Positions 1 to 7,580 of a stretch of DNA of 64,000 bases are shown piece by piece. The notes under the pieces were generated by a model. It saw only the letters and a program-made list of their open reading frames with translations, did not search any database and was not told the origin of the DNA. Both the position numbers and the translations under genes were made by a program. Position 1 is the first letter of the stretch. Every line of letters begins with the position of its first letter. The stretch comes from Ferruginibacter sp. (GTDB taxonomy: Bacteria > Bacteroidota > Bacteroidia > Chitinophagales > Chitinophagaceae): contig JABFRP010000002.1 of the NCBI GenBank assembly GCA_013141115.1, positions 1,290,647 to 1,354,646 of the forward strand. The letters run 5' to 3'.

Positions 1-314
1 ACCAGGCCAGCTGGAAAAATCATGGGGTAAAAATTTATGCAGTACTTACGCCAGATAATAAAGATAATGTAAGAACAGAATGGACAAAGTTTATTAACGA
101 ACATAAGCTTACCGAGTGGACCAATGTATATAAAACCAAAGCCATGGAAGATGCAGATTTTGCAGCACAAAAACCCAGCTTTAGGCAGTTATACGATATT
201 ACCTTAACACCTACTTTGTATTTACTGGATAAAGACAAAAATATAATTGGCAAAAAGCTTACCCTGCTTCAATTGAACGAACTGCTTGAAGTAAAATGGA
301 AAACCAAAAACTAA
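1..314 (+). CDS. C-terminal part of a thioredoxin-like (TlpA/redoxin) protein, 5' end outside window
   Basis: An open frame runs from base 3 to the stop TAA at 312-314 and gives about 103 residues. The fold signature is the end of a thioredoxin domain: a strand reading GVKIYAVLTPDN, then YDITLTPTLYLLDKDKNIIG, which is the cis-proline strand (TPT) and following hairpin of TlpA-like proteins. The redox-active CxxC would lie upstream, outside the window, so activity cannot be judged. In Bacteroidota such proteins are usually exported thiol-disulfide oxidoreductases. It ends 14 bases before the foldase gene on the same strand, so the two may be co-transcribed, which would fit a role in envelope protein folding. 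The family call is fairly sure; the exact subfamily is not. Confidence 0.7.
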   Translation, partial: QASWKNHGVKIYAVLTPDNKDNVRTEWTKFINEHKLTEWTNVYKTKAMEDADFAAQKPSFRQLYDITLTPTLYLLDKDKNIIGKKLTLLQLNELLEVKWKTKN

Positions 315-328
315 AACATTAACTACTG

Positions 329-2269
329 ATGAAAAAAATGTTATTGCTGTTAACCCTTGCGGTTAATTTTTCTATGTTGTGTGCACAAACACTGTTTACT
401 TATGGCAACAACGTTGTAGATAAAGAAGAATTTTTAAGAGCTTATAATAAAAACAAAACCGTAACCGAAAACAAGGAAGCGGCGCTTAAAGAATATCTTG
501 ACCTGTATGCAAAATTTAAGCTGAAGGTAAAAGCAGCAAAAGATGCCCGGTTAGATACACTGCCTCAAATTACAAGCGACCTGCAAAACTTTCGCAGCCA
601 GATTGATGAAACTTACATGAATAATGACGATGCATTGAATGAGTTGATCAATGAAGCTTTCCTTCACTCGCAAAAAGACCTGCATGTGATTCATTTTTTT
701 ACAGCCATAGCGGCTAAAATTACACCTGCCGATTCGTTAAAGGCCATAAAAGCCATGCAGGAAGTTTATAATAATCTGCTGGCAGGAAAAAAAGATTACG
801 ATAAGCTGACTGCTGATGTTTCGGCAAAATTTGTAAAAGTTAAAGCTTCGGATATTGGTTACATCACTGCATTTTCTGTTCCGTATGAGTACGAAAAAAT
901 TATTTACGGTTTAAAAGCTGGCGAAGCCAGTAAAGCTTACCGGTCAAAAAATGGTTTGCATATTTTTAAAGTAGTTGACGAGAGAAAAGCGGCAGGTAAA
1001 TGGAGAGTAGCCCAGATATTATTAGCTATACCTCCCGGAGATGCTGCAGTAACCAGTAAGTTAATTCAACAAAAAGCCGATTCTATTTATTTAAAACTGC
1101 AAGCCGGTGCCGATTTTGGAGATATGGCCAGGCAATACAGCGATGATAAATTAACTTATTTATCCAGTGGCAATATGCCCGAGTTTACCACAGGAAAATT
1201 TGAACCGGCTTTTGAAAATGCCGTATTCAAACTTGCTAAAGATGGCGAAGTATCAGCCCCTTTTACCACGCAATTTGGTGTGCATATTGTAAAGCGGATA
1301 AGTGTGCAGCCGGTGCCTGCCAGCAAAAACGATGTAGCGTACCTGTATGATATAAAACAAAAAGTATTGCAGGATAGCAGGATCAATTCTGCTAAAGATC
1401 TATTTACAAAATCGGTTATAAAATTAATTGGCTATAAAAAAAATGCAGCGGTAAAAGATGCAGATCTGTTTCGCTATGCCGATAGCGTGGTGGCAAACCC
1501 GGCGCAAAATGCCGGTAAAGAAGTTGCGGTAAGCAATAAAATAATTTACAGTGCCGCAAAAAGTAATCTTAAAGGCAGCGATTGGTTAAATTTTATAAGA
1601 GAATACAAAACCAATCCGGAAATTTATAAAGGCGAAAGCAATAAGGCTTTGCTGGAGAAATTTGTAACCGTAAAATCGTTGGAATATTACAGAACACATT
1701 TGGAAGATTACAGCCCGGAGTTTAAGTACCAGATGGAAGAGTTTAAAGAAGGCAACCTGTTGTTTGAAATTATGGAAAGAAAAGTATGGGGCAGCGCTGC
1801 CGGCGACAGTGCAGGCTTAATAAAATATTATAATCAGCATAAAGATAAATACCTGTGGGCTGCCAGTGCCGATGTAATTATTTTTAGTTGTCCCACAAAA
1901 AAAGCAGCCGAAGCATCGCTTGCTGCATTACAGGCAGGAAAAGAATGGAAAAAAATTGCTGACGAAAGTAACAATACCATACAGGCCGATTCGGGCAGGT
2001 ACGAGCTGGCACAAATTGCTTTAACCGAAGGGTTGCAAGCCGCTGCAGGAATGACCACGCCGGTGCTGGTAAATCCATCGGATGGCACTGCAGGTTTTGT
2101 ACACATTTTAAAATTACATGCCGCTGGCGAACAAAGAAGTTTTGAAGAAGCAAGAGGATTAGTGATAAACGATTATCAAAATATACTGGAAGAAAAATGG
2201 ATCGGGGAATTGAAGAAGAAATACCCGGTTAAAGTGGATGAAACTGTTTTTCAAAGCCTGATTAAGTAA
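329..2269 (+). CDS. Periplasmic peptidylprolyl isomerase, parvulin/SurA-like
   Basis: This 646-residue protein begins with a signal peptide (MKKMLLLLTLAVNFSMLCAQ). It has two PpiC-type rotamase regions, at about residues 115-215 and 225-335. The second is the better one: it has the ADFGDMARQYSDD helix, a GNMPEF segment, then GEVSAPFTTQFGVHIVKR, which is the classic end of a parvulin domain. The remaining ~300 residues are helical and probably form the chaperone part. The expected role is folding or escort of outer-membrane and secreted proteins in the periplasm, by cis-trans isomerisation of prolyl bonds. The start codon is the only one that gives a clean leader. It follows a thioredoxin-like gene closely and ends just before a strong terminator. 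Confidence in the family is high; substrates are unknown. Confidence 0.88.
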   Translation: MKKMLLLLTLAVNFSMLCAQTLFTYGNNVVDKEEFLRAYNKNKTVTENKEAALKEYLDLYAKFKLKVKAAKDARLDTLPQITSDLQNFRSQIDETYMNNDDALNELINEAFLHSQKDLHVIHFFTAIAAKITPADSLKAIKAMQEVYNNLLAGKKDYDKLTADVSAKFVKVKASDIGYITAFSVPYEYEKIIYGLKAGEASKAYRSKNGLHIFKVVDERKAAGKWRVAQILLAIPPGDAAVTSKLIQQKADSIYLKLQAGADFGDMARQYSDDKLTYLSSGNMPEFTTGKFEPAFENAVFKLAKDGEVSAPFTTQFGVHIVKRISVQPVPASKNDVAYLYDIKQKVLQDSRINSAKDLFTKSVIKLIGYKKNAAVKDADLFRYADSVVANPAQNAGKEVAVSNKIIYSAAKSNLKGSDWLNFIREYKTNPEIYKGESNKALLEKFVTVKSLEYYRTHLEDYSPEFKYQMEEFKEGNLLFEIMERKVWGSAAGDSAGLIKYYNQHKDKYLWAASADVIIFSCPTKKAAEASLAALQAGKEWKKIADESNNTIQADSGRYELAQIALTEGLQAAAGMTTPVLVNPSDGTAGFVHILKLHAAGEQRSFEEARGLVINDYQNILEEKWIGELKKKYPVKVDETVFQSLIK

Positions 2270-2288
2270 AATAAATTTTATAACAGTA

Positions 2289-2323
2289 AAGCCTGCCGGT
2301 TTATTACCGGCAGGCTTTTTTTT
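2289..2323 (+). terminator. Intrinsic terminator after the parvulin gene
   Basis: A 12-bp perfect stem (2289-2300 with 2306-2317) around a 5-base loop is followed by a run of T from 2316 to 2323. It starts 20 bases after the stop codon of the parvulin gene. Confidence 0.85.
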
Positions 2324-2398
2324 ATGTAGAAATTTTTTAATCTTATTTAGTTTTTATACAATTAATAAAACATCATATCAGACTTTATTGATTATACC

Positions 2399-2430
2399 AG
2401 CTATCGTAAATAAAAAAATTTACGATAGCT
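2399..2430. repeat. Isolated 12-bp perfect inverted repeat
   Basis: The arms 2399-2410 and 2419-2430 (agctatcgtaaa and its complement) enclose an 8-base A-rich spacer. No T-run follows on either strand, so it does not look like a terminator. It lies in the 280-base gap between the parvulin terminator and the beta-barrel gene, about 120 bases upstream of the latter's start. It could be an operator or an RNA hairpin in the leader. Nothing else was recognised in this gap. Confidence 0.5.
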
Positions 2431-2549
2431 AAGTAAAATAATGACCGTTTTATTACAAAGTTAAAACTCGCTATTTCATCCTGATGGCAGGCTTTTTGCG
2501 TAAGTACTGTTTTAACAGAATAAATCACTAATCTAAAAACTTTAAGAAA

Positions 2550-3239
2550 ATGAAAAAATTACTCATGGGAGTTGCGGTGTTGTTTATTGGTGCAACTGCC
2601 AATGCACAATTATTTTATGCACAAGGTGGCCTTAACCTTGCCAACATTACTAAAACCAATGACGGACAAACAGAAAAAAATAATATGCTGGCCAGTTTTA
2701 ATGCCGGGTTTATGGGCAGGTTTGGTTTATCCAAAACAGTTGATCTGGAAAGTGGCTTGTTACTTACCGGCCATGGCTCCAAAGCAGAAACTTATTTTAA
2801 TGGCGGCGCCGATTATGTAAAATCAACTTTTAATCCTTTGTATGTTGAGTTACCTTTAAACCTGGTAGTAACTGTACCACTGGAAAAAAGCTCGGGCATA
2901 TTTTTTAATGCAGGCCCGTACGTTGCTATAGGTATTGGCGGCAAATCAAAAACCAATTCAAAATTTGGCCCGTTAACATCCTCTTCAAGCAGCTCTATTA
3001 AATTCAGTAATGATGATCCGTTTACTTCGCAGCAGGATGATGCAGCGTATGATAAATTAAAACGTTTTGATTATGGCCTTAATTTAGGTGGCGGTTTTAA
3101 AATGGATAATTTAATATTAAAAGTAAATTATGGTTTTGGGCTGGCTAAAATAAACAGCACCGAAAGCAATAACACTGCAAATGATAAAAACAAATACCGC
3201 ACACTGAGTTTCTCGGTTGGTATTCCTTTAAGTAAATAA
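2550..3239 (+). CDS. Outer-membrane beta-barrel protein (PorT/OMP_b-brl type)
   Basis: This 229-residue protein has a signal peptide (cleavage expected after TANA, near residue 19) followed by alternating amphipathic strands. Typical repeats of such small barrels are visible: FYAQGGLNLANI at the start, GFMGRFGLSKTVDLESGLLL, PLYVELPLNLVV, GIFFNAGPYVAIGIGG, FDYGLNLGGGFKMDNLILKVNYGFGL, and a final strand YRTLSFSVGIPLSK. The pattern fits the PorT-like family of 8- to 10-stranded outer-membrane barrels of Bacteroidota. A hypothetical structural or adhesion-related role is all that can be said. It is a single-gene unit with a long leader region and its own strong terminator. Confidence 0.8.
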   Translation: MKKLLMGVAVLFIGATANAQLFYAQGGLNLANITKTNDGQTEKNNMLASFNAGFMGRFGLSKTVDLESGLLLTGHGSKAETYFNGGADYVKSTFNPLYVELPLNLVVTVPLEKSSGIFFNAGPYVAIGIGGKSKTNSKFGPLTSSSSSSIKFSNDDPFTSQQDDAAYDKLKRFDYGLNLGGGFKMDNLILKVNYGFGLAKINSTESNNTANDKNKYRTLSFSVGIPLSK

Positions 3240-3263
3240 GCAAGGGGGTTTTATAGTTTTATA

Positions 3264-3304
3264 AATAACAATGGGTCGCCTTTGGCGACCCATTGTTATT
3301 TTAT
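3264..3304 (+). terminator. Intrinsic terminator after the beta-barrel gene
   Basis: A 17-bp perfect stem (3264-3280 with 3284-3300) with a TTT loop leads into a T-rich stretch. It is symmetrical enough to work in both directions and marks the left edge of the accessory island. Confidence 0.85.
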
Positions 3305-3390
3305 TCAATTTATTTAATACAGCAATTCTTTAATCGAATCTGTTTACCCAAAATTTTTGCTTTAACACACAATATATTGTCTTTCGCCAA

Positions 3391-3398
3391 TACCTTTG
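3391..3398 (+). promoter_or_regulatory. Possible -7 promoter element (TACCTTTG)
   Basis: The octamer matches the Bacteroidota -7 consensus TAnnTTTG and lies 47 bases before the GTG start of the RHS fragment. No clear -33 TTTG at the right spacing was seen, so this is only a candidate. Confidence 0.3.
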
Positions 3399-3444
3399 TT
3401 TTGTAATGAAATGTAGTTCTTTTAAATAGTGGCTTAATTTTTTT

Positions 3445-4473
3445 GTGAATTTTGACTATTATCCCTTCGGAATGCTGCAGCCGGGGCGTAAATACTCCGC
3501 CGGAAGTAAGTACAGGTACGGGTTTAATGGAAAGGAAAATGATAATGAAGTGAAGGGTGAAGGTGGGCAGCAGGATTACGGAATGAGAATTTATGATCCA
3601 AGGTTAGTTCGATTCCTTTCTGTTGACCCATTGACTAATAGATTTCCTTTTTATACTCCTTATCAATTTGCCGGCAATATGCCGATATGGGCAACTGATT
3701 TAGACGGAGGAGAGCCTAGTATAGCACTTCCAAGGTGGTTTACTTTTCCAGAGCCGATATTGACATTGCCAAGAATGCCGGCAATACCAGTCCAACCAAT
3801 GCCACCTCTGCCACCAGTAATTCCTCAAGGATTTTCGATGCCACAAGCACCGACATTACCTCCGGCTCCTTATATGCCTGTTCCGCCAATGTCGCCATCA
3901 TTAACAAAGTCTACGCCATTCGATGAGTCTGGAATAAATCCTAATGATGCAACTACATATCCAACGCCACCGTTTGGCGAAGGTTGGAAGGTTACCCCAA
4001 TTAAGCCTGGTACTAAAGGATACGACAAATTGGAAAAGCAAGGCATAGGAGCAACAAGGCTTGAAAATGATAAAGGGGGCATATTGAGATGGCATCAGGC
4101 GGACAAACAGCATCCTAAAGGACATTGGGATTATAAAAATCCTGACATAAACAGGCCAATGGGTAAGTGGGAGAATTATACACCTGATGGACAACAGATA
4201 CCTGATGGCTCAATTTATGGGAAAGACTTCAATCCCTCAGTTCTGATGTTTACAGATCCATTTGCATTCCCTCCAGCACAATACCCAGCGTATTTACAAA
4301 AGCAATACCAACAATCTAAAAAACAGATAGAGGAATACAATAAGAAGAAATCTGAGTATGATATACAAAAGAAGCAATACGATAAACAAATGAAAAAATA
4401 TCTTGAAAAAAAGGAAAAGTATGACCAAAAAATGCAACAATATTATAAAGAACATTCAGAAGCAATAGCATAA
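3445..4473 (+). CDS. Orphan RHS core fragment with C-terminal toxin-like tip
   Basis: The 342-residue frame opens with a GTG and enters the RHS-repeat-associated core at once: DYYPFGMLQPGRKYS, YRYGFNGKENDN, QDYGMRIYDPRLVRFLSVDP, TPYQFAGNMPIWATDLDG. These motifs cover residues 4-90 and are the conserved end of RHS/YD-repeat proteins. The long repeat-containing N-terminus that should precede them is absent. A proline-rich linker (about 90-170) leads to a variable tip with GGILRWHQADKQHPKGHWDY, a histidine/tryptophan-rich motif like that of some polymorphic toxin nuclease domains (perhaps toxin type 37; not certain). A lysine-rich coiled coil of YxKQ repeats ends the protein. The next gene begins 2 bases later and is the likely immunity gene. 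It may be a displaced toxin cassette and not an expressed, secreted protein. Confidence 0.75.
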   Translation: MNFDYYPFGMLQPGRKYSAGSKYRYGFNGKENDNEVKGEGGQQDYGMRIYDPRLVRFLSVDPLTNRFPFYTPYQFAGNMPIWATDLDGGEPSIALPRWFTFPEPILTLPRMPAIPVQPMPPLPPVIPQGFSMPQAPTLPPAPYMPVPPMSPSLTKSTPFDESGINPNDATTYPTPPFGEGWKVTPIKPGTKGYDKLEKQGIGATRLENDKGGILRWHQADKQHPKGHWDYKNPDINRPMGKWENYTPDGQQIPDGSIYGKDFNPSVLMFTDPFAFPPAQYPAYLQKQYQQSKKQIEEYNKKKSEYDIQKKQYDKQMKKYLEKKEKYDQKMQQYYKEHSEAIA

Positions 4474-4475
4474 TT

Positions 4476-4886
4476 ATGTTAAAAATTGATTTTACAAATG
4501 AAATGATTTTTAGTTTTGAAGGCCCTAATCTATGTTTACTTGGAAAGCCAGAAAATTTTAAATCATTGGGGAAGATTATTTTAGAGTTAACAGATACTCA
4601 AACTGAAAAAGCAATTGATATAACTGAACAAATTTTTATTGAAGTAGTAGGAAATCAATGTAAAGTTATTTTTTCATCTAAAAAAGGGGCAAATTTTTGG
4701 GGTACTCTAGAAAAAAATAATATTGTTCTCTTCGAATTAGATCATCGTATCTGGGAAAGAATTTTTCAGTTTTCTGCATTGTTAAGCTGGGATATGTTGA
4801 CATATTATTTGAACAACTATGAGTCAGGATTAGATGATTTGAATTTAAAGCAGGATTGTAACATTATTTGGAGTTCGGAATTTTAA
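4476..4886 (+). CDS. Putative immunity protein for the RHS tip
   Basis: This 136-residue soluble, acidic protein has no leader. It was not recognised as any named family. It begins 2 bases after the stop of the RHS fragment, on the same strand, the usual place for the immunity gene of a polymorphic toxin. Sequence features are alternating beta strands in the first half (for example KAIDITEQIFIEVVGNQCKV) and a tryptophan-rich C-terminal half (WGTLEKNN, RIWERIFQFSALLSWDML). The assignment rests on position, size and neighbour only. Confidence 0.55.
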   Translation: MLKIDFTNEMIFSFEGPNLCLLGKPENFKSLGKIILELTDTQTEKAIDITEQIFIEVVGNQCKVIFSSKKGANFWGTLEKNNIVLFELDHRIWERIFQFSALLSWDMLTYYLNNYESGLDDLNLKQDCNIIWSSEF

Positions 4887-4926
4887 AAAAAGTATAAAAT
4901 GTTATCCAATGGCGGGCTTAAAGCTT

Positions 4927-4957
4927 TTCGCCGCCGTCTTGTCTTCGACAAACGGCG
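4927..4957 (-). repeat. REP-like hairpin, class A, copy 1
   Basis: Read on the minus strand the unit is cgccgtttgtc, gaa, gacaagacggcg: an 11-bp stem with one bulged G and a 3-base loop. Near-identical copies are at 8030-8060, 8677-8707 and, inverted, at 9372-9402. Hairpins of this kind near RAYT genes are typical of REP/BIME elements. Confidence 0.7.
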
Positions 4958-4963
4958 AATTCC

Positions 4964-5171
4964 GAGCCGTTGTTGGTATCCAGCAGAGGTAAATGAGCGC
5001 AGGCGTACCAACAATAACGGGCAAAACGAAAAGAGCCTCAATTAAAAACGGCCATCGTTTCAATTCCAAAACATGGATTTGTTATAAAGCGTTCCGTAAA
5101 AGCAATAGAAAATTTAATCATCAGCGTTGGTAAGCATACCAAAATCATCAATACCTGTAGCATAAAACCCT
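4964..5171. repeat. Direct repeat, copy 1 (contains a truncated RAYT 3' end)
   Basis: This stretch matches 5272-5479 at a constant offset of 308 bases with only scattered substitutions. Bases 5114-5168 match the last codons of the RAYT gene at 5422-5943, so the first copy carries a stub of that gene. Within it, the segment from about 4967 to 5022 can fold: a cgttgttggta arm pairs with taccaacaa further on. Confidence 0.75.
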
Positions 5172-5200
5172 TTGCCGCCGTGGGTGCCCCATTCGCCGCC

Positions 5201-5220
5201 GCCTGGTTTTTAACCAGCGG
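5201..5220 (-). repeat. REP-like hairpin, class B, copy 1
   Basis: The 20-mer is the exact reverse complement of 9316-9335. It folds as cgctggtt, aaa, aaccaggcg: an 8-bp stem with a single bulged G, the same layout as the class A hairpin. Confidence 0.6.
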
Positions 5221-5271
5221 TGAATACTTCCTTCTCTTTGCCTTCGTTGGTAGCCAAGCTTCAACCAGCAC

Positions 5272-5479
5272 GAGCCGTTGTTGGTATGCAGCAGAGGTAA
5301 ATGAGCGTTGGCGTACCAACAACAACGGGCAAAACGAAAAGAACCTCAATTAAAAACGGCCATTGTTTCAATTACAAAACATGGATTTGTTATAAAGGGT
5401 CCCGTAAAAGCAATAGAAAATTTAATCATCAGCGTTGGTAAGCATACCAAAATCATCAATACCTGTAGCATAAAACTTT
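5272..5479. repeat. Direct repeat, copy 2 (runs into RAYT 1)
   Basis: Second copy of the 308-offset repeat. Its right end, 5422-5479, is the 3' end of the intact RAYT gene on the minus strand, which gives the polarity: the copy at 4964-5171 is the derived, truncated one. Confidence 0.75.
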
Positions 5480-5943
5480 GCAGATGAATAATAGTAGTCT
5501 TCTGGTAAAGTACACAAACCTGCTTTCACAGGATTGTGATGAATATATTCAAGTTTCTGATTAAACACTTTAGAAGAACGCAATTCAATTGATAGTGAAT
5601 TACGTTCCCAAAATTGATAAGTTCTGTCTTTTGCTGCTACTTTAAATTGTTCCAGCAGACCAGCATTATTTTTTTGTAAATCAATTTTAAATTCTTGAGC
5701 CGTATACTTTAGTAAACTGTGTTGTATGGTTTGTAATGTTTGCCTTGGTAGTGGCTGCCAGATGAGATGCATGTGATTACTCATTATTACAAATGCGTAC
5801 AGCTTTATTCTTTTTTGTTTTACTAAAAACCGCAGGCTTTTAATAATTTCATCTTTATAGTTGTCTTGATGTAATAATGGTTTCCATTCTAAAATGGTGG
5901 CGGTAAAAAATTGTGGCCAGTATTCCGGATAAATTTGTTTCAT
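5422..5943 (-). CDS. REP-associated tyrosine transposase (RAYT), Y1/IS200-like
   Basis: This 173-residue protein has the RAYT hallmarks. YWPQFFTATILEW lies near the N-terminus, AFVIMSNHMHLIWQP at about residues 50-64 contains the metal-binding HxH pair (HMH), and LEYIHHNPVKAGLC at about 131-144 is the conserved block near the end. Such enzymes carry out single-strand cleavage with a tyrosine nucleophile and are thought to move or maintain REP hairpins; they lack IS ends. It is 43% or so similar by eye to the second RAYT at 8727-9251 but clearly not a recent duplicate. A stub of its 3' end is duplicated 308 bases downstream. Confidence 0.88.
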   Translation of the reverse strand: MKQIYPEYWPQFFTATILEWKPLLHQDNYKDEIIKSLRFLVKQKRIKLYAFVIMSNHMHLIWQPLPRQTLQTIQHSLLKYTAQEFKIDLQKNNAGLLEQFKVAAKDRTYQFWERNSLSIELRSSKVFNQKLEYIHHNPVKAGLCTLPEDYYYSSAKFYATGIDDFGMLTNADD

Positions 5944-6044
5944 AGTGCCAACAAATTTATTAATTTGAATTAAAATAACAGTAGCAAATATCTATTTGAT
6001 GTACGTGCCGTTTAGTATTCGGGTTATGGCAGCGTTAGTTGCGC

Positions 6045-6130
6045 AATGTTGTTGGTACGCCTGCCCTCATTTACCTCTGCTGCATACCAACAACGGCTTG
6101 TGCTGGTTGAAGCTTGGCTACCAACGAAGG
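6045..6130 (+). repeat. Inverted copy of the 4967-5022 / 5238-5328 repeat modules
   Basis: Read on the plus strand, this segment carries the reverse complement of the modules seen at 5238-5328: first the gttgttggtac...taccaacaac palindrome, then the gctggttgaagcttggctacc module. A diverged copy of the second module sits at about 6460-6502. The pair 5238-5328 and 6045-6130 therefore flanks RAYT 1 as an inverted repeat. Confidence 0.65.
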
Positions 6131-6448
6131 CAAAAGGAAAAGATATGGAATAATATTTTTGATAAGTTTATTGAAAAAATCTTTTTTGATTTTACTATTT
6201 TTGAAACAACTCATCAGGTATATTGGAAAGATACAAGCAAGATTTTATGCGAATTTAATTTTATAATTGAAGGCTCTTCAAACGAGGGGTTACTGAAATC
6301 TCATCTGCTTTTATTGTCAAGAATTTCTAATAATTGGGATATTACTTTTGGTAGTCAACCTCTACCAGATGTAATTATAGATAGTTCAGTCTGTCAAAAT
6401 TCTAAAATTATTGGTATTGATTGGATTAATATCGAAACATCCACATAA
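6131..6448 (+). pseudogene. 5'-truncated immunity-like gene remnant
   Basis: An open frame that can be read from 5996 is repeat-derived up to about 6130. From there on it reads as a normal AT-rich protein, KIWNNIFDKFIEKIFFDF to the end WINIETST, about 103 residues. The composition and the predicted alternation of strands and helices resemble small cytoplasmic immunity proteins, but no family was recognised. It has no start codon of its own at the junction. I read it as the 3' end of a gene cut by a repeat-mediated rearrangement. Confidence 0.45.
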
Positions 6449-6556
6449 TCTCCTTTTTGCCCTCGTTGGTAGCCCAGCTCCAACTAGCACGAGCCGTTTC
6501 GCCTTTGTTGCCCTGCTAAGGGATGCCAATGCAAGAAAGGCATATGCTAAATAAAA

Positions 6557-6585
6557 AAACCACCAGCCTTTATAACTGATGGTTT
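6557..6585 (-). terminator. Intrinsic terminator of the Imm42-like gene (minus strand)
   Basis: On the minus strand a 10-bp stem (6576-6585 with 6557-6566, one G-U pair) and a 9-base loop are followed by TTTTTTTA. It lies about 54 bases after the stop of the gene at 6639-7139. Confidence 0.65.
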
Positions 6586-6638
6586 AAACATGACTTTAAT
6601 TACTGTCTGGCGCAAGAAACCTACGCCTGCTGGACATT

Positions 6639-7139
6639 TTACTCATAAAATTCTTTAACATACTCAATAAATTCAGAGTAAACTTGTTTAAAATAATCGA
6701 ATTCAATGTCAAATGAATAAAATTTAGGTTTATGCTTGCCATCCATCTTATAGATCAAGAAAATAACACTATTTTTTTGATCTTTATAACAAAGTACTGT
6801 TAGCGAATTCCCTAGTTTATCATCGCTGAAAGCAAACCTATTCATCCTTTCAACCAAAATATTTTGCTCTTCTAATGAATAATTATCATCAATACAATCT
6901 AAAATGTTATCAAATATCTCTCTATGGGTCATAGAAATAAATTTCTTTTCATACAGACTATCAATTCTACCCAATAATTCTATATAGCTTTTAACATTAG
7001 TTGCTAAATCACCGCTTTTTTTGAAATCTCCAATTGAAGTATTACAAAAAAAATATCTAAAATAAAATTTCTTGACTTTTTCTGCCTCTTTAATACAAAT
7101 AGCAAATCGGCTTTTATCTCCAAATAATTTTTCTTTCAT
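6639..7139 (-). CDS. Putative immunity protein, Imm42-like
   Basis: This 166-residue protein has no leader. The N-terminus, LFGDKSRFAICIKEAE, followed by strands and SIGDF at about residue 35, resembles the opening of Imm42-family proteins, where FGD..RFAI is followed by a [I/C]GD motif. That family call is from memory and only moderately sure. It starts 19 bases downstream of the toxin-tip remnant at 7158-7550 on the same strand, so it fits as the immunity gene of that tip. A terminator follows. The gene appears intact. Confidence 0.55.
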   Translation of the reverse strand: MKEKLFGDKSRFAICIKEAEKVKKFYFRYFFCNTSIGDFKKSGDLATNVKSYIELLGRIDSLYEKKFISMTHREIFDNILDCIDDNYSLEEQNILVERMNRFAFSDDKLGNSLTVLCYKDQKNSVIFLIYKMDGKHKPKFYSFDIEFDYFKQVYSEFIEYVKEFYE

Positions 7140-7157
7140 AAAATATTTTATTAAACC

Positions 7158-7550
7158 TTAAGGGGTTGGATTATTGGATGGGTTATTAGCCCCAGCCTTG
7201 TTTTCTTTAAATAACAGGGTATTAGGATTTGATGCTTTATCCCAGCCTGGCCTAATTGCATTAAGCCACGCAATACCTGCATTTATTTTAGTAATACTTT
7301 TATGTGTAAATCTCAGATTTGCTACCCTAGTAGATTTTGCAACATCAGCGTCGACTAAATTCGTAAGGTGAGTCTTGTAATTTAGTCCATATGTATTGAG
7401 TGCTATAACTGCAGTTTCGGCACCTTGAACAACTTGTAAGTCGTTTTTTCCTATAACACCTAAGTTTAACCCTTGTATTGAATAAGGGCTATATCTTCCC
7501 CCAATAGGTATGTCAATTTCCGCCGCCGTGGGTAACATCGCTTCTACCAT
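7158..7550 (-). CDS. Displaced polymorphic-toxin C-terminal tip (5' end replaced by repeat)
   Basis: The 130-residue frame begins inside a repeat module: residues 1-13, MVEAMLPTAAEID, are encoded by the module at 7518-7560 that recurs at 8165-8207. The rest, IPIGGRYSPYSIQGLNLGVIG up to the C-terminal NPSNNPTP, is unique sequence. No nuclease or toxin family was recognised. It is followed on the same strand by the Imm42-like gene. The layout is that of an orphan toxin tip plus immunity gene whose upstream RHS carrier is gone. Whether it is translated is unknown. Confidence 0.45.
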   Translation of the reverse strand: MVEAMLPTAAEIDIPIGGRYSPYSIQGLNLGVIGKNDLQVVQGAETAVIALNTYGLNYKTHLTNLVDADVAKSTRVANLRFTHKSITKINAGIAWLNAIRPGWDKASNPNTLLFKENKAGANNPSNNPTP

Positions 7551-7580
7551 TCGCTTCTACAAATTTGAATGTTTCTGTAT

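Larger units (their letters stand above)
4887..5421. repeat. Gene-free repeat block between the RHS pair and RAYT 1
   Basis: No credible gene lies here. The block is made of hairpin repeats (4927-4957, 5201-5220), two copies of a ~208-bp direct repeat (4964-5171, the second copy running into RAYT 1), and GC-richer modules shared with 6045-6130, 6450-6500 and 9316-9402. Its base composition differs clearly from the AT-rich flanks. An open frame on the minus strand (5038-5349) is entirely repeat-derived. Confidence 0.75.

Noticed and set aside
2285-2323. REP-like element
   Set aside because: The hairpin has a T-run and directly follows a stop codon; it is an ordinary terminator.
5038-5349. 103-codon open frame on the minus strand
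   Set aside because: It runs entirely across the hairpin modules and the 308-offset repeat, shows no protein-like conservation, and includes a RAYT 3' stub in the wrong frame.
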